Assembly (NCBI RefSeq): GCF_000411255.1
Contig: NZ_KE150413.1
Coordinates: forward strand, 2,704,580-2,768,579
From: Paenibacillus sp. HGH0039
GTDB lineage: Bacteria; Bacillota; Bacilli; Paenibacillales; NBRC-103111
Reading direction: 5' to 3'
Length of the DNA: 64,000 nucleotides
Part shown: positions 1 to 8,640 of the stretch, in pieces
Layout: every line of letters begins with the position of its first letter
Numbering within the stretch: position 1 is the stretch's first letter
The notes under the pieces: model-generated
What the model was told of the DNA's origin: nothing
Databases searched by the model: none
What the model saw: the letters and a program-made list of their open reading frames with translations, nothing else
Translations under genes and position numbers: made by a program

Positions 1-1
1 T

Positions 2-1954
2 GCGGCCGGGCATGCGCACGAGGGGCATGGGCACAGCCATCACGGCCACTCGCACGGTCACGATCATGGGCACGATCATGATCATGGAGGGCAATCCAAC
101 CGGGCGATTACCCGTAATCTTATCGTTTCGGCTGTGCTTTTCGCGATCGCGTTTTTCACGGACGGACGGGTGCCGGGCTATGTATCCATCCCCTTGTATC
201 TGATCATTATGGCACTGAGCGGCTACATGACGTTCATCAAAGGCGCTAAAAACTTGTTCCGCCTGAAATTCAATATTGATACGCTGATGACCATCGCGCT
301 CGTGGGAGCCATCGTGATCGGCGAGTGGAAGGAAGCGACGCTTGTCGCCATCCTGTTCGGACTGAACGAGCTGCTGGAAGGAATGGGCATGGAGAAAGCG
401 CGCCGGTCCATGGAAACGCTGCTTCAGGTGGCTCCGAAAGAAGCGGTGCTGCTGACGGACGGCCAAGAAACGGTCGTCCCGATCGCGTCTCTGAAGATCG
501 GAGATCTCGTTCAGGTTCGCTCCGGACAGAAAATTCCTTCTGACGGCATCGTGGAAGAAGGCAGAAGCTCGGTCAACGAAGCCGCGATAACCGGCGAATC
601 CCTCCCGGTGGAAAAAGCGCCCGGCGAGAAGGTGTTCGGGGGGAGCATCAACAACGAAGGGCTGCTTAAAGTCCGCATCGAGAAGGCGTATCAGGATTCT
701 TCCTTGGCGAAAATCCTGCATCTGGTCGAAGAAGCCCAGGAGACGAAAACGCCGACGGAGCTGTTCATCAACCGCTTCGCCAAGTATTACACGCCGCTCA
801 TCATGATCATTTCGCTGCTCGTTATCGTCATCCCTCCGCTTTTCCTGGGGGGAAGCTGGTCGACATGGCTTTATCAGGGGCTGGCCGTTCTGATCGTCGG
901 GTGTCCGTGCGCCCTGATTTTGTCCTCGCCGATCGCCATCGTATCCGGCATTACCCGCAATGCCCGCCACGGCATTCTGATCAAAGGCGGCGTGTTCCTG
1001 GAGCAGCTGGGCAAAATCGATACGCTTGCGTTCGATAAAACCGGCACGCTGACCAAAGGGGAGCCGCACGTGGAGAAGTCCGTGGTTCTGGATGAGCGCA
1101 AGTTTTACCTCGCCGCCGCGGCTATCGAGAAATCTTCCTCGCATCCTCTCGCCAAAGCGATCATGAAGGAGATAGAGGCGAAGGGCATCCGGGCCGAAGA
1201 AGCCGACTCTATCGAGACGGTATCCGGAAGGGGAGTCGTGGCGAGCTTCAAAGGAGAGCGGTACTGGCTCGGCAACGAGAAGAGCATGGAACATCTGCGG
1301 ATTCCGGCGGATATCCAGCAGCAAATCGACTCGCTGAAGGAAGAAGGACTTACTTTAGTTATAGTCGCCGATAACGAAAAGGTGCTCGGTATGTTCGGAA
1401 TATCCGACGAGATCCGGGAGGAAAGCCGCGGAGTGATCGCCGCCCTGCATAAAGCGGGCATTCATAAAACGGTTATGCTGACCGGAGATCACCAGAAAAC
1501 CGCGGAGAAAGTCGCCAAAGCTGTCGGTGTAAGCGAATATTACGGCAGTCTTCTCCCCGAACAAAAGGTCGACAAAATCAAGGAGCTCGCCGCCGAGGGT
1601 ACGGTTGCCATGATCGGGGACGGCATCAACGACGCTCCGGCACTCGCTTCCGCCCAGCTCGGCATTGCGATGGGCAAAGGAACCGACAGCGCGGTGGAAA
1701 CCGCCGATATCGTGCTGATGCAGGATCACCTCGGCAAACTGCCCGAAGCTATCTCTGTGGCACGGCAGGTGAACCGGGTGATCAAGATGAACATCAGCCT
1801 GGCGCTCGGATTGAAAGCCATCGCCCTGCTTCTGACTATTCCCGGTCTGCTGACCTTGTGGATCGCCATATTGTCGGATATGGGAGCCACCATTTTCGTA
1901 ACGCTGATCAGCTTGACCGTTCTTATCGAGAAGAAGCCCTCTTCTTTATCTTAA
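2..1954 (+). CDS. cadA: Heavy-metal (Zn/Cd/Co) exporting P1B-type ATPase, 5' end missing
   Basis: Membrane ATPase that pumps divalent soft metals out of the cytoplasm. The frame is open from base 2 with no start, so the gene begins outside the window; the ATG at 134 is internal. The first ~30 codons are a His-rich stretch (alternating His with Gly/Asp/Ser) that probably binds metal ahead of the first helices. In order: TGES actuator loop (590-601), CPC metal site in a membrane helix (902-910), DKTGT phosphorylation site (1034-1048), SHPLA nucleotide-binding motif (about 1138), GDGIND hinge (1617-1634), then a terminal helix pair. CPC with an adjacent ArsR-type regulator points to the CadA/ZntA branch rather than copper. 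The exact metal is inferred. Confidence 0.93.
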   Translation, partial: AAGHAHEGHGHSHHGHSHGHDHGHDHDHGGQSNRAITRNLIVSAVLFAIAFFTDGRVPGYVSIPLYLIIMALSGYMTFIKGAKNLFRLKFNIDTLMTIALVGAIVIGEWKEATLVAILFGLNELLEGMGMEKARRSMETLLQVAPKEAVLLTDGQETVVPIASLKIGDLVQVRSGQKIPSDGIVEEGRSSVNEAAITGESLPVEKAPGEKVFGGSINNEGLLKVRIEKAYQDSSLAKILHLVEEAQETKTPTELFINRFAKYYTPLIMIISLLVIVIPPLFLGGSWSTWLYQGLAVLIVGCPCALILSSPIAIVSGITRNARHGILIKGGVFLEQLGKIDTLAFDKTGTLTKGEPHVEKSVVLDERKFYLAAAAIEKSSSHPLAKAIMKEIEAKGIRAEEADSIETVSGRGVVASFKGERYWLGNEKSMEHLRIPADIQQQIDSLKEEGLTLVIVADNEKVLGMFGISDEIREESRGVIAALHKAGIHKTVMLTGDHQKTAEKVAKAVGVSEYYGSLLPEQKVDKIKELAAEGTVAMIGDGINDAPALASAQLGIAMGKGTDSAVETADIVLMQDHLGKLPEAISVARQVNRVIKMNISLALGLKAIALLLTIPGLLTLWIAILSDMGATIFVTLISLTVLIEKKPSSLS

Positions 1955-1961
1955 CCAATAG

Positions 1962-2000
1962 AAGAAAGTGCTCCGCACCGGGTGCGGGGCACTTTCTTCT
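1962..2000 (+). terminator. Rho-independent terminator of the metal ATPase gene
   Basis: A long, nearly perfect stem (AAGAAAGTGC paired with GCACTTTCTT, continued by CCGCACC/GGTGCGG) starts 8 bases after the stop codon and ends in a short T-rich tail. It separates the ATPase from the regulator that follows. Confidence 0.8.
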
Positions 2001-2039
2001 TGCATAGCGGAGAAGGGACTCCCTTAACCGTAATGTTTT

Positions 2040-2048
2040 TGATATAAT
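2040..2048 (+). promoter_or_regulatory. Extended -10 promoter of the ArsR-type regulator
   Basis: TGATATAAT fits an extended -10 element (TGnTATAAT) 33 bases before the regulator start. No good -35 box is seen. It gives the regulator its own promoter downstream of the ATPase terminator, so the two genes are probably not one transcript. Confidence 0.5.
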
Positions 2049-2081
2049 AAGCCGTATGGAAACGAAGGCGGTGAATGGATC

Positions 2082-2447
2082 ATGCAAAAACCAATCGAAG
2101 ACCTCTGCGACGAATCCTGCGCGGGGACGGAAACGGACGGGACTGCTCTGGAGCATGCGAAAATGAACGAATCTATGGCTGTCAACATGGCGGAGATGTT
2201 CAAAGCTCTCGGAGATCCTACGCGCGTCAAAATCATATATGCGCTTTCCCAGCAGGAATTGTGCGTCCACGATCTGAGTGTCGTGCTTGAAATGGGACAA
2301 TCCGCCGTCTCCCATCAGCTCCGGTATTTACGGAATGTCCGGATCGTTAAGCGGCGCAAAAGCGGTAAAACCGTCTTTTACTCCCTGGACGACGATCACG
2401 TGAAAGAAATTTTCCGCCAAACCCTCCAGCATCTCGCGCACGTATAA
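2082..2447 (+). CDS. ArsR/SmtB-family metal-sensing repressor (CadC/CzrA type)
   Basis: 121-residue winged-helix repressor that would leave its operator on binding metal. ATG follows the Shine-Dalgarno AAGGCGGTGA. Recognition helix around SAVSHQLRYLR (74-84). Two metal-site sets are readable. An alpha5-type site D104-x-H106...H117-x2-H120 has the spacing of CzrA/SmtB zinc sensors. An alpha3N-like set C9, C13 and C61 with H63 matches CadC spacing, except that the second Cys of the CVC motif is His. Adjacent to the metal ATPase it presumably controls. CadC-like versus CzrA-like specificity is open. Confidence 0.9.
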   Translation: MQKPIEDLCDESCAGTETDGTALEHAKMNESMAVNMAEMFKALGDPTRVKIIYALSQQELCVHDLSVVLEMGQSAVSHQLRYLRNVRIVKRRKSGKTVFYSLDDDHVKEIFRQTLQHLAHV

Positions 2448-2450
2448 AAA

Positions 2451-2487
2451 AACAGAGTATCTATTCTCCGGAAATAGATACTCTGTT
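2451..2487. terminator. Bidirectional terminator between convergent genes
   Basis: Perfect 15-bp stem (AACAGAGTATCTATT with its complement) around a 7-base loop, with A-tract on the left and T-tract on the right. It serves the ArsR gene on + and the kinase gene on -, whose stop codon lies inside the left arm. Confidence 0.9.
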
Positions 2488-3750
2488 TTTTGTTGTCAGG
2501 GGGAAGGTGATCATGACCTCCGACCCGGTGCCGACTTCACTGGAGAACCGCATTTTGCCGCGCATGGCATCGATCAGACGGGTCGTGACCATCAGGCCGA
2601 GCCCGGTCCCCTTGCTTTTCGTCGTATAGAAGGGAGCCCCCAGTCTTTCGATTTCTTCCTTGGTCATACCGCTGCCGTTATCGGTGATGGTAATAATGGC
2701 TTTGTGCTTCCGGACATAACCGTGTATGCGGATCAGACCGTCAGTTTGGGTCGATTCGATTCCGTTTTTGATCAGATTGACGAACGCCTGCTTGAGCTTG
2801 GAAGAGTCTCCCTCTATAAAAATATCGTCTTCGCAGGAAAGCTCGATTACGGCTCCCGACATGCTGGCATAAGGTTCAAGCATCGTCACGGCCTGCTGAA
2901 GCGAATCGCCGAGATGGATGAGGCCCGTTTCCGTCAATTCGGGTTTAGCGAAGAGCAGAAACTCCGAGATAATCTTCTCGGCCTGATCGAGTTCTCCGAT
3001 GGCGATGTTTAAATAACGGCCGAGCTTCTCGTCGGCTTCTTTCTGGGAAATCTGGATATACCCGCGCGTAACTTGAAGCGGATTTCGGATCTCGTGAGCG
3101 ACACTGGCGGCCAGATCGCTGAGATGCTGCAGCTTCTCGGCTTTCTGGATTTCGATACTCATCTGGTCATGCCGGAGCATATGCTGAAACCATAGGATGA
3201 GCAGCACCGGCAGCAGAAGCTGTGCGGTCACGAGAAGACTTACTTGCGGCAGCAGATCCTTCCATATAAAACCGTGATGCGAAACGATATAAGACAGCCA
3301 GATAAGCAGCGCGGCAGCGCCCATGCTTGTGTACAAGAGCGACAGGGCGATTTTTTTGCGCGAAGGATACTGGTGGAAGTCACGGGCCCTGAACAGGACG
3401 GGCAGAAAACCTGCCGCATAGAGGATGACGTCCGAAACTCCGAAAGACGGGAACATAATCCCATGAAAGATCAGCATCATCCCGAGCGCCGTAAACCCTC
3501 CGTAATACCCTCCGTATATAAAAGCGAGCAGAAGAGGTACGCCTCTTAAATCCCAATAAAAATCAGGAACGAGATACATGACCGGATAGCTTATACTGAA
3601 AAGGCCGGAAAACCCCATCAGGATTCCCATCAGAAATCGGTTTCGTTTTTTTTCTCTTTTGTAAAAACGCGTAAGCATAAAAATCTGGTAAATATGAGGG
3701 GGAAATGTCATGATGAATAAATGGACAAGGATATCTTTCACGGGCCGCAC
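2461..3750 (-). CDS. Membrane sensor histidine kinase, KinB-like
   Basis: Sensor kinase of the family that includes the Bacillus sporulation kinase KinB, which feeds phosphate into the Spo0 phosphorelay. The N-terminal ~190 residues hold about six hydrophobic helices with very short loops, so the signal is probably read in the membrane. Then HisKA with H-box AHEIRNPL (phospho-acceptor His219) and a HATPase with N-box (NLIKNGIES), G1 (DNGSGM) and G2 (GTGLGL). Start is GTG at 3750 behind a weak AGAGA; GTG at 3741 or the ATG at codon 14 are alternatives. No response regulator is adjacent, as expected for an orphan phosphorelay kinase. Direct role in sporulation is inference. Confidence 0.85.
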   Translation of the reverse strand: MRPVKDILVHLFIMTFPPHIYQIFMLTRFYKREKKRNRFLMGILMGFSGLFSISYPVMYLVPDFYWDLRGVPLLLAFIYGGYYGGFTALGMMLIFHGIMFPSFGVSDVILYAAGFLPVLFRARDFHQYPSRKKIALSLLYTSMGAAALLIWLSYIVSHHGFIWKDLLPQVSLLVTAQLLLPVLLILWFQHMLRHDQMSIEIQKAEKLQHLSDLAASVAHEIRNPLQVTRGYIQISQKEADEKLGRYLNIAIGELDQAEKIISEFLLFAKPELTETGLIHLGDSLQQAVTMLEPYASMSGAVIELSCEDDIFIEGDSSKLKQAFVNLIKNGIESTQTDGLIRIHGYVRKHKAIITITDNGSGMTKEEIERLGAPFYTTKSKGTGLGLMVTTRLIDAMRGKMRFSSEVGTGSEVMITFPLTTKNRVSISGE

Positions 3751-3848
3751 TCTCTTTCTAAAAGAAAAAAGAACTCAGATTCCTATTATGGAGTTCTCTG
3801 GCAGATAATGCAATAAATAATGATGCCAATTGAGCGGAAACTCATCAA

Positions 3849-3883
3849 AACTTGGTGAACATGGAGGAATATTTCACCAAGTT
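3849..3883. repeat. 11-bp perfect inverted repeat with a GGAGG-containing loop
   Basis: AACTTGGTGAA (3849-3859) and its exact complement (3873-3883) flank a 13-base spacer that contains GGAGGA. It sits 37 bases before the proposed TTG start of the next gene. No T-tract follows, so it is more likely an operator or a leader RNA structure than a terminator. Confidence 0.5.
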
Positions 3884-3919
3884 GTTGAAATCTTTAAGAA
3901 TAAGCCGGAGGTGGTGCGA

Positions 3920-4558
3920 TTGAAAATTCTCGTCAGTCAGCCTAAGCTGGAGCGGAACCTGGAGCAACTGCAAGCGGAATTTATGATGTATCCCGACATA
4001 ACTGCGGCAGTTTTTCCCGAAGGATACTTACATACGAATCTATCTCTGGCGTGTGAGCTTGCGGCCCGTACGCGCACTCTTGTTATAAGCGGATCGAAAA
4101 ATCCGAAAGACCGGGCCGTGATCATTAACCGGGAAGGAGAAATCGTGATGGACCGGGCCAAATACAGCGGATATGAATCCGTAAAGGAAGAAGGGCTACT
4201 CATCACCCCGATTTTGTGTGACGAGCTGGTTCTGCGGGAGGTGGAGGAAGCGAACAGCCCCCGGACCGATTTGTTTGTTCAGCCGATCGGCGTCGGCATG
4301 TTCAGTGAAGAGCAGTTCGATGAATGGGTTGCAAAAGCGAAAGAAATCGCCTCCCGGCATCATGCCATGGTCATCGGGACGAGTCATGCGGACGGATCCT
4401 TTCGCGGCAGCGAAGTTTCACTGCCTATCGCGTATTGGATAGACCGGGACGGCGAGCCTCTGTTCATTTCCAAATGCGATGTGCGCAGCCGTGTTGTGGA
4501 TCTCCGCACCAAAGAAATCACGGTCTGTGAACCTGCCGTAAAGGAGGATGTCTCGTGA
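3920..4558 (+). CDS. Short carbon-nitrogen hydrolase (nitrilase superfamily) protein
   Basis: Proposed start TTG at 3920, seven bases behind GGAGGTGG, giving 212 residues; the longer frame from 3830 has no such site. The nitrilase triad can be placed from this start as Glu34 (FPEGYL), Lys81 (DRAKYSG) and Cys100 (ILCDEL), so it should cleave a non-peptide C-N bond or act as an amidase; the substrate is unknown. It is shorter than usual for the family (about 260-280), mainly in the loops. Its last four bases overlap the N-acetyltransferase start, so the two are coupled. Divergent enough that family placement rests on the triad and flanking hydrophobic strands. Confidence 0.7.
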   Translation: MKILVSQPKLERNLEQLQAEFMMYPDITAAVFPEGYLHTNLSLACELAARTRTLVISGSKNPKDRAVIINREGEIVMDRAKYSGYESVKEEGLLITPILCDELVLREVEEANSPRTDLFVQPIGVGMFSEEQFDEWVAKAKEIASRHHAMVIGTSHADGSFRGSEVSLPIAYWIDRDGEPLFISKCDVRSRVVDLRTKEITVCEPAVKEDVS

Positions 4559-5340
4559 GGACGGATAGAGAAGCTTTGAAACCTGAAGTGGAGGCTTACC
4601 TCAACCGAATCGGTTACGAAGGGCCGTTGGACGGCAGTTACGAAGCGCTGGCTTTGCTGCAGGAGCAGCATCTGCATACCGTTCCGTATGAAAATCTGGA
4701 TATTCTGAACGGTGTTCCGCTGTCTCTGGACATAAAGCGTCTGCGCCACAAAATCGTCGATCGGCGGAGGGGCGGCTACTGCTTCGAGCTGAACGCCCTG
4801 TTCGGCTGGCTGCTGCGCCAGCTCGGATACCCCGTGACCGATTATGTCGCCCGGTTCTGGCGAGACGAGACGCAGCTGCCGCCCAAACGCCGCCATCACG
4901 TATTGAAAGTGGAGGCGGAGGGAGTCAGCTACTTATGCGACGTAGGTGTCGGGGGCATCGTGCCCCGGAGACCCGTCCGTCTTGCCGAGAAGCTCGAACA
5001 GCGGCAGGGCGAGGAGTTATACGCCATGGAGCGGGACCCCGTATTCGGCTGGGTGCTGAGCGAGAAGCATCACGGCAGTTGGAGGCGCATTTACTCGTTT
5101 ACCGAGGAGCCGCAGCTGCCCAAAGATTTTGTCATGGCCAGCTTCTGGTGCGAGCACAGCCCGGACTCTATTTTCACGAAGGATGCGATGGTTGCCGTAC
5201 GGACCCGTGAGGGGCGCAATTCGGTCTCCGGCAAGGAGTTTAAGCTGTTTACGCCCGAAGGCGTACGCACGTTCGTGCCTGAAAACGACGCGGCCTACAA
5301 GGAAGCTCTGCTTAAATATTTCGGCATTCCGTCAGAATAA
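4555..5340 (+). CDS. nat: Arylamine N-acetyltransferase
   Basis: Transfers acetyl from acetyl-CoA to arylamines or hydrazines in the cytoplasm. The Cys-His-Asp triad is clear: Cys76 in RRGGYCFE, His114 in HHVLKV and Asp129 in CDVGVGG, with the family's usual 38 and 15 residue spacings. 261 residues is a normal length. GTG start overlaps the upstream TGA (GTGA), with AAAGGAGG well placed, so it is translated with the nitrilase-fold gene. The pairing suggests a common role in handling aromatic amides or amines, but no pathway is shown. Confidence 0.93.
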   Translation: MRTDREALKPEVEAYLNRIGYEGPLDGSYEALALLQEQHLHTVPYENLDILNGVPLSLDIKRLRHKIVDRRRGGYCFELNALFGWLLRQLGYPVTDYVARFWRDETQLPPKRRHHVLKVEAEGVSYLCDVGVGGIVPRRPVRLAEKLEQRQGEELYAMERDPVFGWVLSEKHHGSWRRIYSFTEEPQLPKDFVMASFWCEHSPDSIFTKDAMVAVRTREGRNSVSGKEFKLFTPEGVRTFVPENDAAYKEALLKYFGIPSE

Positions 5341-5343
5341 AGC

Positions 5344-5372
5344 TTGCATAAACATGCCGCGTTGTGTATAGT
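5344..5372 (+). promoter_or_regulatory. Sigma-A promoter of the riboswitch-metE transcript
   Basis: TTGCAT, 17-base spacer, TATAGT, starting just after the nat stop codon and about 35 bases before the riboswitch core. Confidence 0.6.
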
Positions 5373-5404
5373 CATTTCTAAGTTAACCAATTGAATATGT
5401 TGGG

Positions 5405-5572
5405 AATAGGTGCCCAGCCCCTCGGGGGAACTGGAGCTTAAAAGGGAAGTCCGGTGAAAAACCGGCGCGGTCCCGCCACTGTAACAGAGGAGTCAAGGCG
5501 ATTATGCCACTGGTCTTAGACCGGGAAGGCAGCCGAAGATGATGATTCTGGAGCCAGGAGACCTGCCTGTTC
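5405..5572 (+). promoter_or_regulatory. Cobalamin (B12) riboswitch aptamer
   Basis: Recognised by the ordered conserved blocks of the family: AATAGGTGCC, TTAAAAGGGAAG, CCGGTGAAAAACCGG, the B12-box core GCGGTCCCGCCACTGTAA, the GGGAAGGC element, and GAGCCAGGAGACCTGCC closing the aptamer. It binds adenosyl- or methyl-cobalamin in the nascent RNA. It precedes metE, the B12-independent methionine synthase, so ligand binding should switch metE off when B12 is available for MetH. Confidence 0.95.
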
Positions 5573-5641
5573 TGACAGCACTGCTTTACCTACGGGAGAT
5601 AGGGAGGTGTTAAAGTACGAGCCGCTGATTATACAAACAGA

Positions 5642-5695
5642 GGGCGTCTTTATCCTTGCATGCTTCAGGGGTAATGACGTCCTTTTCTTATTTTT
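5642..5695 (+). terminator. Terminator of the cobalamin riboswitch expression platform
   Basis: GGGCGTC (5642-5648) can pair with GACGTCC (5676-5682), followed by TTTTCTTATTTTT. It lies between the aptamer and metE and is the likely transcription-stop arm of the switch. Confidence 0.65.
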
Positions 5696-5770
5696 CGCGT
5701 ACAAACAAGCAAATGAAACAGAGAACTTATGCAAACATCCAATTCAAGCGACTATCAGGAGGTCAAGATC

Positions 5771-8068
5771 ATGAACGCATTGAAAAGCAGCAGTTTAGGG
5801 TACCCGAGGATCGGAGCGGGACGTGAATGGAAGAAGGCGCTGGAGTCTTTCTGGGCCGGTAAAATCGGGGAGCGGGAGCTGACGGACAAGCTGGCCGAAG
5901 TCCGTTTGGGAAATCTTCGCATTCAGCTGGAGAAGGGCATTGAGCTTATCGCGGTCAACGATTTTTCGGGATACGACCACGTACTGGATACTTCCGCGAT
6001 GTTCGGAATCGTCCCGGAACGGTTTCAATACGAGGGCGGTGAAGTATCTCCGGGCACCTACTATGCGATGGCTAGAGGTGAGGACGGGGCGGCCGCATGC
6101 GAAATGACGAAATGGTTTAACACCAACTATCATTATATTGTGCCGGAACTGCAGGGCGCGAGGCCCGAACTGGTCGAGAACAAGCCTCTCAAAGCTTACC
6201 GCGAAGCCAAAGAAGCGCTCGGAATCCAGGGCAAGCCCGTGCTTCTCGGACTGTTTACGTTTTTGAAATTGTCCAAAGGGTACGCCGAGACGGAAACCGA
6301 TGCCTGGATCGACCGGCTGCTTCCGCTGTACGGCCAAGTGCTGCGCGAGCTGGAAAAGGAAGGCGCCGAATGGGTGCAGGTGGACGAACCGGTGCTTTCG
6401 ACAAACGTATCCGCAGAGGATATGAACCGGATCGAAGCGATCTACAAAACGCTGACAGAGGCGGCGCCGGGATTGAAAATTATGCTCCAGACCTACTTCG
6501 AATCCGTGGAACATTACGACAGAGTCGTAAAGCTGCCCGTAAGCGGGATCGGGCTTGATTTCGTACACGGCGGCGAGAAGACGCTGAAGCTTTTGAAGAG
6601 CGAAGGATTTCCCGAAGGCAAAATTTTGGGAGCGGGTATCGTGGACGGCCGGAATATTTGGCGTTCCGATCTGAAGGAGAAGCTGAATACGCTTCGCGAC
6701 ATTTTAGCCGTGGTGCCGGAAGAGCGGGTGATCCTCCAGACGTCCAGCAGCCTTCTGCATGTGCCGGTGTCCACCGTTCACGAAGATAAGCTCGATCCGG
6801 TGCTGAGAGACGCTCTTGCCTTCGCCGACGAGAAGCTGGAGGAAATCGTCCTGCTGTCCAAGGCGGCGGTATCCCAAACGGCGGAAACGGCCGAAGCGCT
6901 TCAGCGGAACGAAAAAGCGCTTGCCGCCCTCCGGTCTTCCGAAGCTCGCGGCAACAAAGCCGTCCAGGCGGCCGCTTTGCAGCTTCAAAAGGTGCCGGCG
7001 GCACGCGGCGAGGGCTTCGGCGAGCGACGGACCCTTCAGCGCGAGAAGTGGAAGCTGCCGTTTCTCCCGACGACGACGATCGGAAGCTTCCCGCAGACAG
7101 CGGAAGTCAGACAAGCGCGGTCCAAATGGAGAAAAGCGGAATGGACGGACGAGCAGTATAAAGCGTTTATCCGCAGTGAGATCGATAAATGGATCAAGCT
7201 TCAGGAGGAACTGGATCTGGACGTTCTCGTTCACGGGGAATTCGAACGTACGGACATGGTGGAATTTTTCGGCGAAAAATTGGACGGCTTCGCCTTTACG
7301 CGCAACGGCTGGGTGCAGTCCTACGGCTCGCGCTGCGTGAAACCGCCGGTCATTTACGGCGATGTGGCGTTTACGCAGCCGATGACTGTCGAGGAAACCG
7401 TCTACGCGCAGTCGCTCACGACACGTCCCGTCAAAGGGATGCTGACCGGACCGGTTACGATTCTCAACTGGTCATTCGTCCGGGACGATCTGTCCAGAGA
7501 CGTGGTCGCCTATCAGATTTCGCTTGCGCTGGAGAAAGAAGTGCAAGCGCTCGAAGAAGCAGGAATCGAAATGATCCAAATCGACGAGCCCGCTGTCCGT
7601 GAAGGCCTTCCTCTTAAGAAAGATGAGCACGGAGCTTATCTCGATTGGGCGGTCAACGCTTTCCGCAGCACAACGGCGAACGTGCGGGCCACGACGCAAA
7701 TTCATACCCACATGTGCTACTGCGAATTCCACGACATGATCGGGTCTATCCGCGATATGGATGCCGACGTCATATCCATCGAAACTTCCCGCAGCCATGG
7801 CGAGCTGATCGAAAGCTTCGAACAGCACACGTACGAGAAGGGAATCGGACTCGGTGTCTATGACATTCATAGTCCGAGGGTCCCTTCCGTCGAAGAGATG
7901 GTAAGCATGATCGAGCGGGCGCTGCGCGTACTCGACCCGCAGCTCTTCTGGATCAATCCCGATTGCGGACTCAAAACGAGAGGCGGCGAGGAAACCGTGG
8001 CCGCCCTGCGCAACATGGTTGCGGCCGCCAAACAGTGCCGGGAAACAATGGCCGTTTCTCAAGCTTAA
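5771..8068 (+). CDS. metE: Cobalamin-independent methionine synthase
   Basis: Transfers methyl from 5-methyltetrahydrofolate polyglutamate to homocysteine, the last step of methionine synthesis. ATG at 5771 follows AGGAGGT; an in-frame ATG at 5729 has no ribosome site. 765 residues, the usual two-barrel length. The zinc and thiol ligands are present with E. coli spacing: His647 and Cys649 (HMC), Glu671 (SIETSRSHGE) and Cys732 (NPDCGL). The N-terminal LGYPRIG motif is intact. Controlled by the cobalamin riboswitch immediately upstream, so expressed when B12 is scarce. Confidence 0.97.
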   Translation: MNALKSSSLGYPRIGAGREWKKALESFWAGKIGERELTDKLAEVRLGNLRIQLEKGIELIAVNDFSGYDHVLDTSAMFGIVPERFQYEGGEVSPGTYYAMARGEDGAAACEMTKWFNTNYHYIVPELQGARPELVENKPLKAYREAKEALGIQGKPVLLGLFTFLKLSKGYAETETDAWIDRLLPLYGQVLRELEKEGAEWVQVDEPVLSTNVSAEDMNRIEAIYKTLTEAAPGLKIMLQTYFESVEHYDRVVKLPVSGIGLDFVHGGEKTLKLLKSEGFPEGKILGAGIVDGRNIWRSDLKEKLNTLRDILAVVPEERVILQTSSSLLHVPVSTVHEDKLDPVLRDALAFADEKLEEIVLLSKAAVSQTAETAEALQRNEKALAALRSSEARGNKAVQAAALQLQKVPAARGEGFGERRTLQREKWKLPFLPTTTIGSFPQTAEVRQARSKWRKAEWTDEQYKAFIRSEIDKWIKLQEELDLDVLVHGEFERTDMVEFFGEKLDGFAFTRNGWVQSYGSRCVKPPVIYGDVAFTQPMTVEETVYAQSLTTRPVKGMLTGPVTILNWSFVRDDLSRDVVAYQISLALEKEVQALEEAGIEMIQIDEPAVREGLPLKKDEHGAYLDWAVNAFRSTTANVRATTQIHTHMCYCEFHDMIGSIRDMDADVISIETSRSHGELIESFEQHTYEKGIGLGVYDIHSPRVPSVEEMVSMIERALRVLDPQLFWINPDCGLKTRGGEETVAALRNMVAAAKQCRETMAVSQA

Positions 8069-8134
8069 CCGAGCAGATCAAGGTTGGCTGCAGATGCTTA
8101 CGGACCGATAAACATAAGCCGTCCAACAATCCGA

Positions 8135-8171
8135 GCCTTCGTCCGGTGCAAACCGGGCAGAGGCTTTTTTT
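8135..8171 (+). terminator. metE terminator
   Basis: GCCT/AGGC and TCCGGT/ACCGGG pairs around a GCAA loop, followed by seven T. Confidence 0.75.
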
Positions 8172-8214
8172 ACATTAGCGCGAGAAGAAAATAGGAACGT
8201 GAGTTTCCAAACCG

Positions 8215-8243
8215 TTGGAAGAAACCCATAAACATGGTAAGAT
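8215..8243 (+). promoter_or_regulatory. Sigma-A-like promoter of the yolD-like gene
   Basis: TTGGAA, 17 bases, TAAGAT, about 45 bases before the ATG. Confidence 0.45.
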
Positions 8244-8288
8244 AGAAAGATAAACGGCAGAAGGTAAGACCGTCATTCAGGAGGTATA

Positions 8289-8531
8289 ATGGCAAAGGCA
8301 AAAGTAAAACGTCCGACCCGGGATGAGTTCGAGCTGGAAGAACTCGGTAACCGGCTGGTGGAAGCGAAGGACGAGGATTCTTTAATTCTTCTCACGGTAT
8401 GGGGCTGGGAGGAGCAGGTCTACGGCAGAATTACGGTCATGGATCCCCGGACGAGACTCGTACACGTTCAGGACGGCGAACAGCTGACGAAAGTTCCTTT
8501 TATGGACATTATGCAGGTGGATAACGCCTGA
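8289..8531 (+). CDS. YolD-like small protein
   Basis: 80 residues starting behind AGGAGGT. The N-terminus (RPTRDEFELEELGNRL), the VYGRITVMD strand and the closing VPFMDIMQV resemble the YolD family, a domain often found beside Y-family DNA polymerases (UvrX/YqjW type) and suggested to assist them. Here it stands alone between two terminators with its own promoter, with no polymerase gene nearby, so partner and role are open. Confidence 0.75.
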   Translation: MAKAKVKRPTRDEFELEELGNRLVEAKDEDSLILLTVWGWEEQVYGRITVMDPRTRLVHVQDGEQLTKVPFMDIMQVDNA

Positions 8532-8542
8532 TTAGCCTTAGA

Positions 8543-8565
8543 AGCATCCGGCAGGGTGCTTTTTT
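8543..8565 (+). terminator. Terminator after the yolD-like gene
   Basis: AGCATCC/GGGTGCT stem with GGCA loop, then six T. Confidence 0.75.
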
Positions 8566-8640
8566 ACTTTGTGCGGGAACGAATAGAATGAGGTCACTCT
8601 GGAGAGGTTAGGAGAATATTGGTAAAAGGAGCTAATCCAC

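Noticed and set aside
12-203. 63-codon frame at the left edge
   Set aside because: It overlaps the His-rich start of the metal ATPase in another frame; the ATPase frame is open from base 2 and continues into clear motifs.
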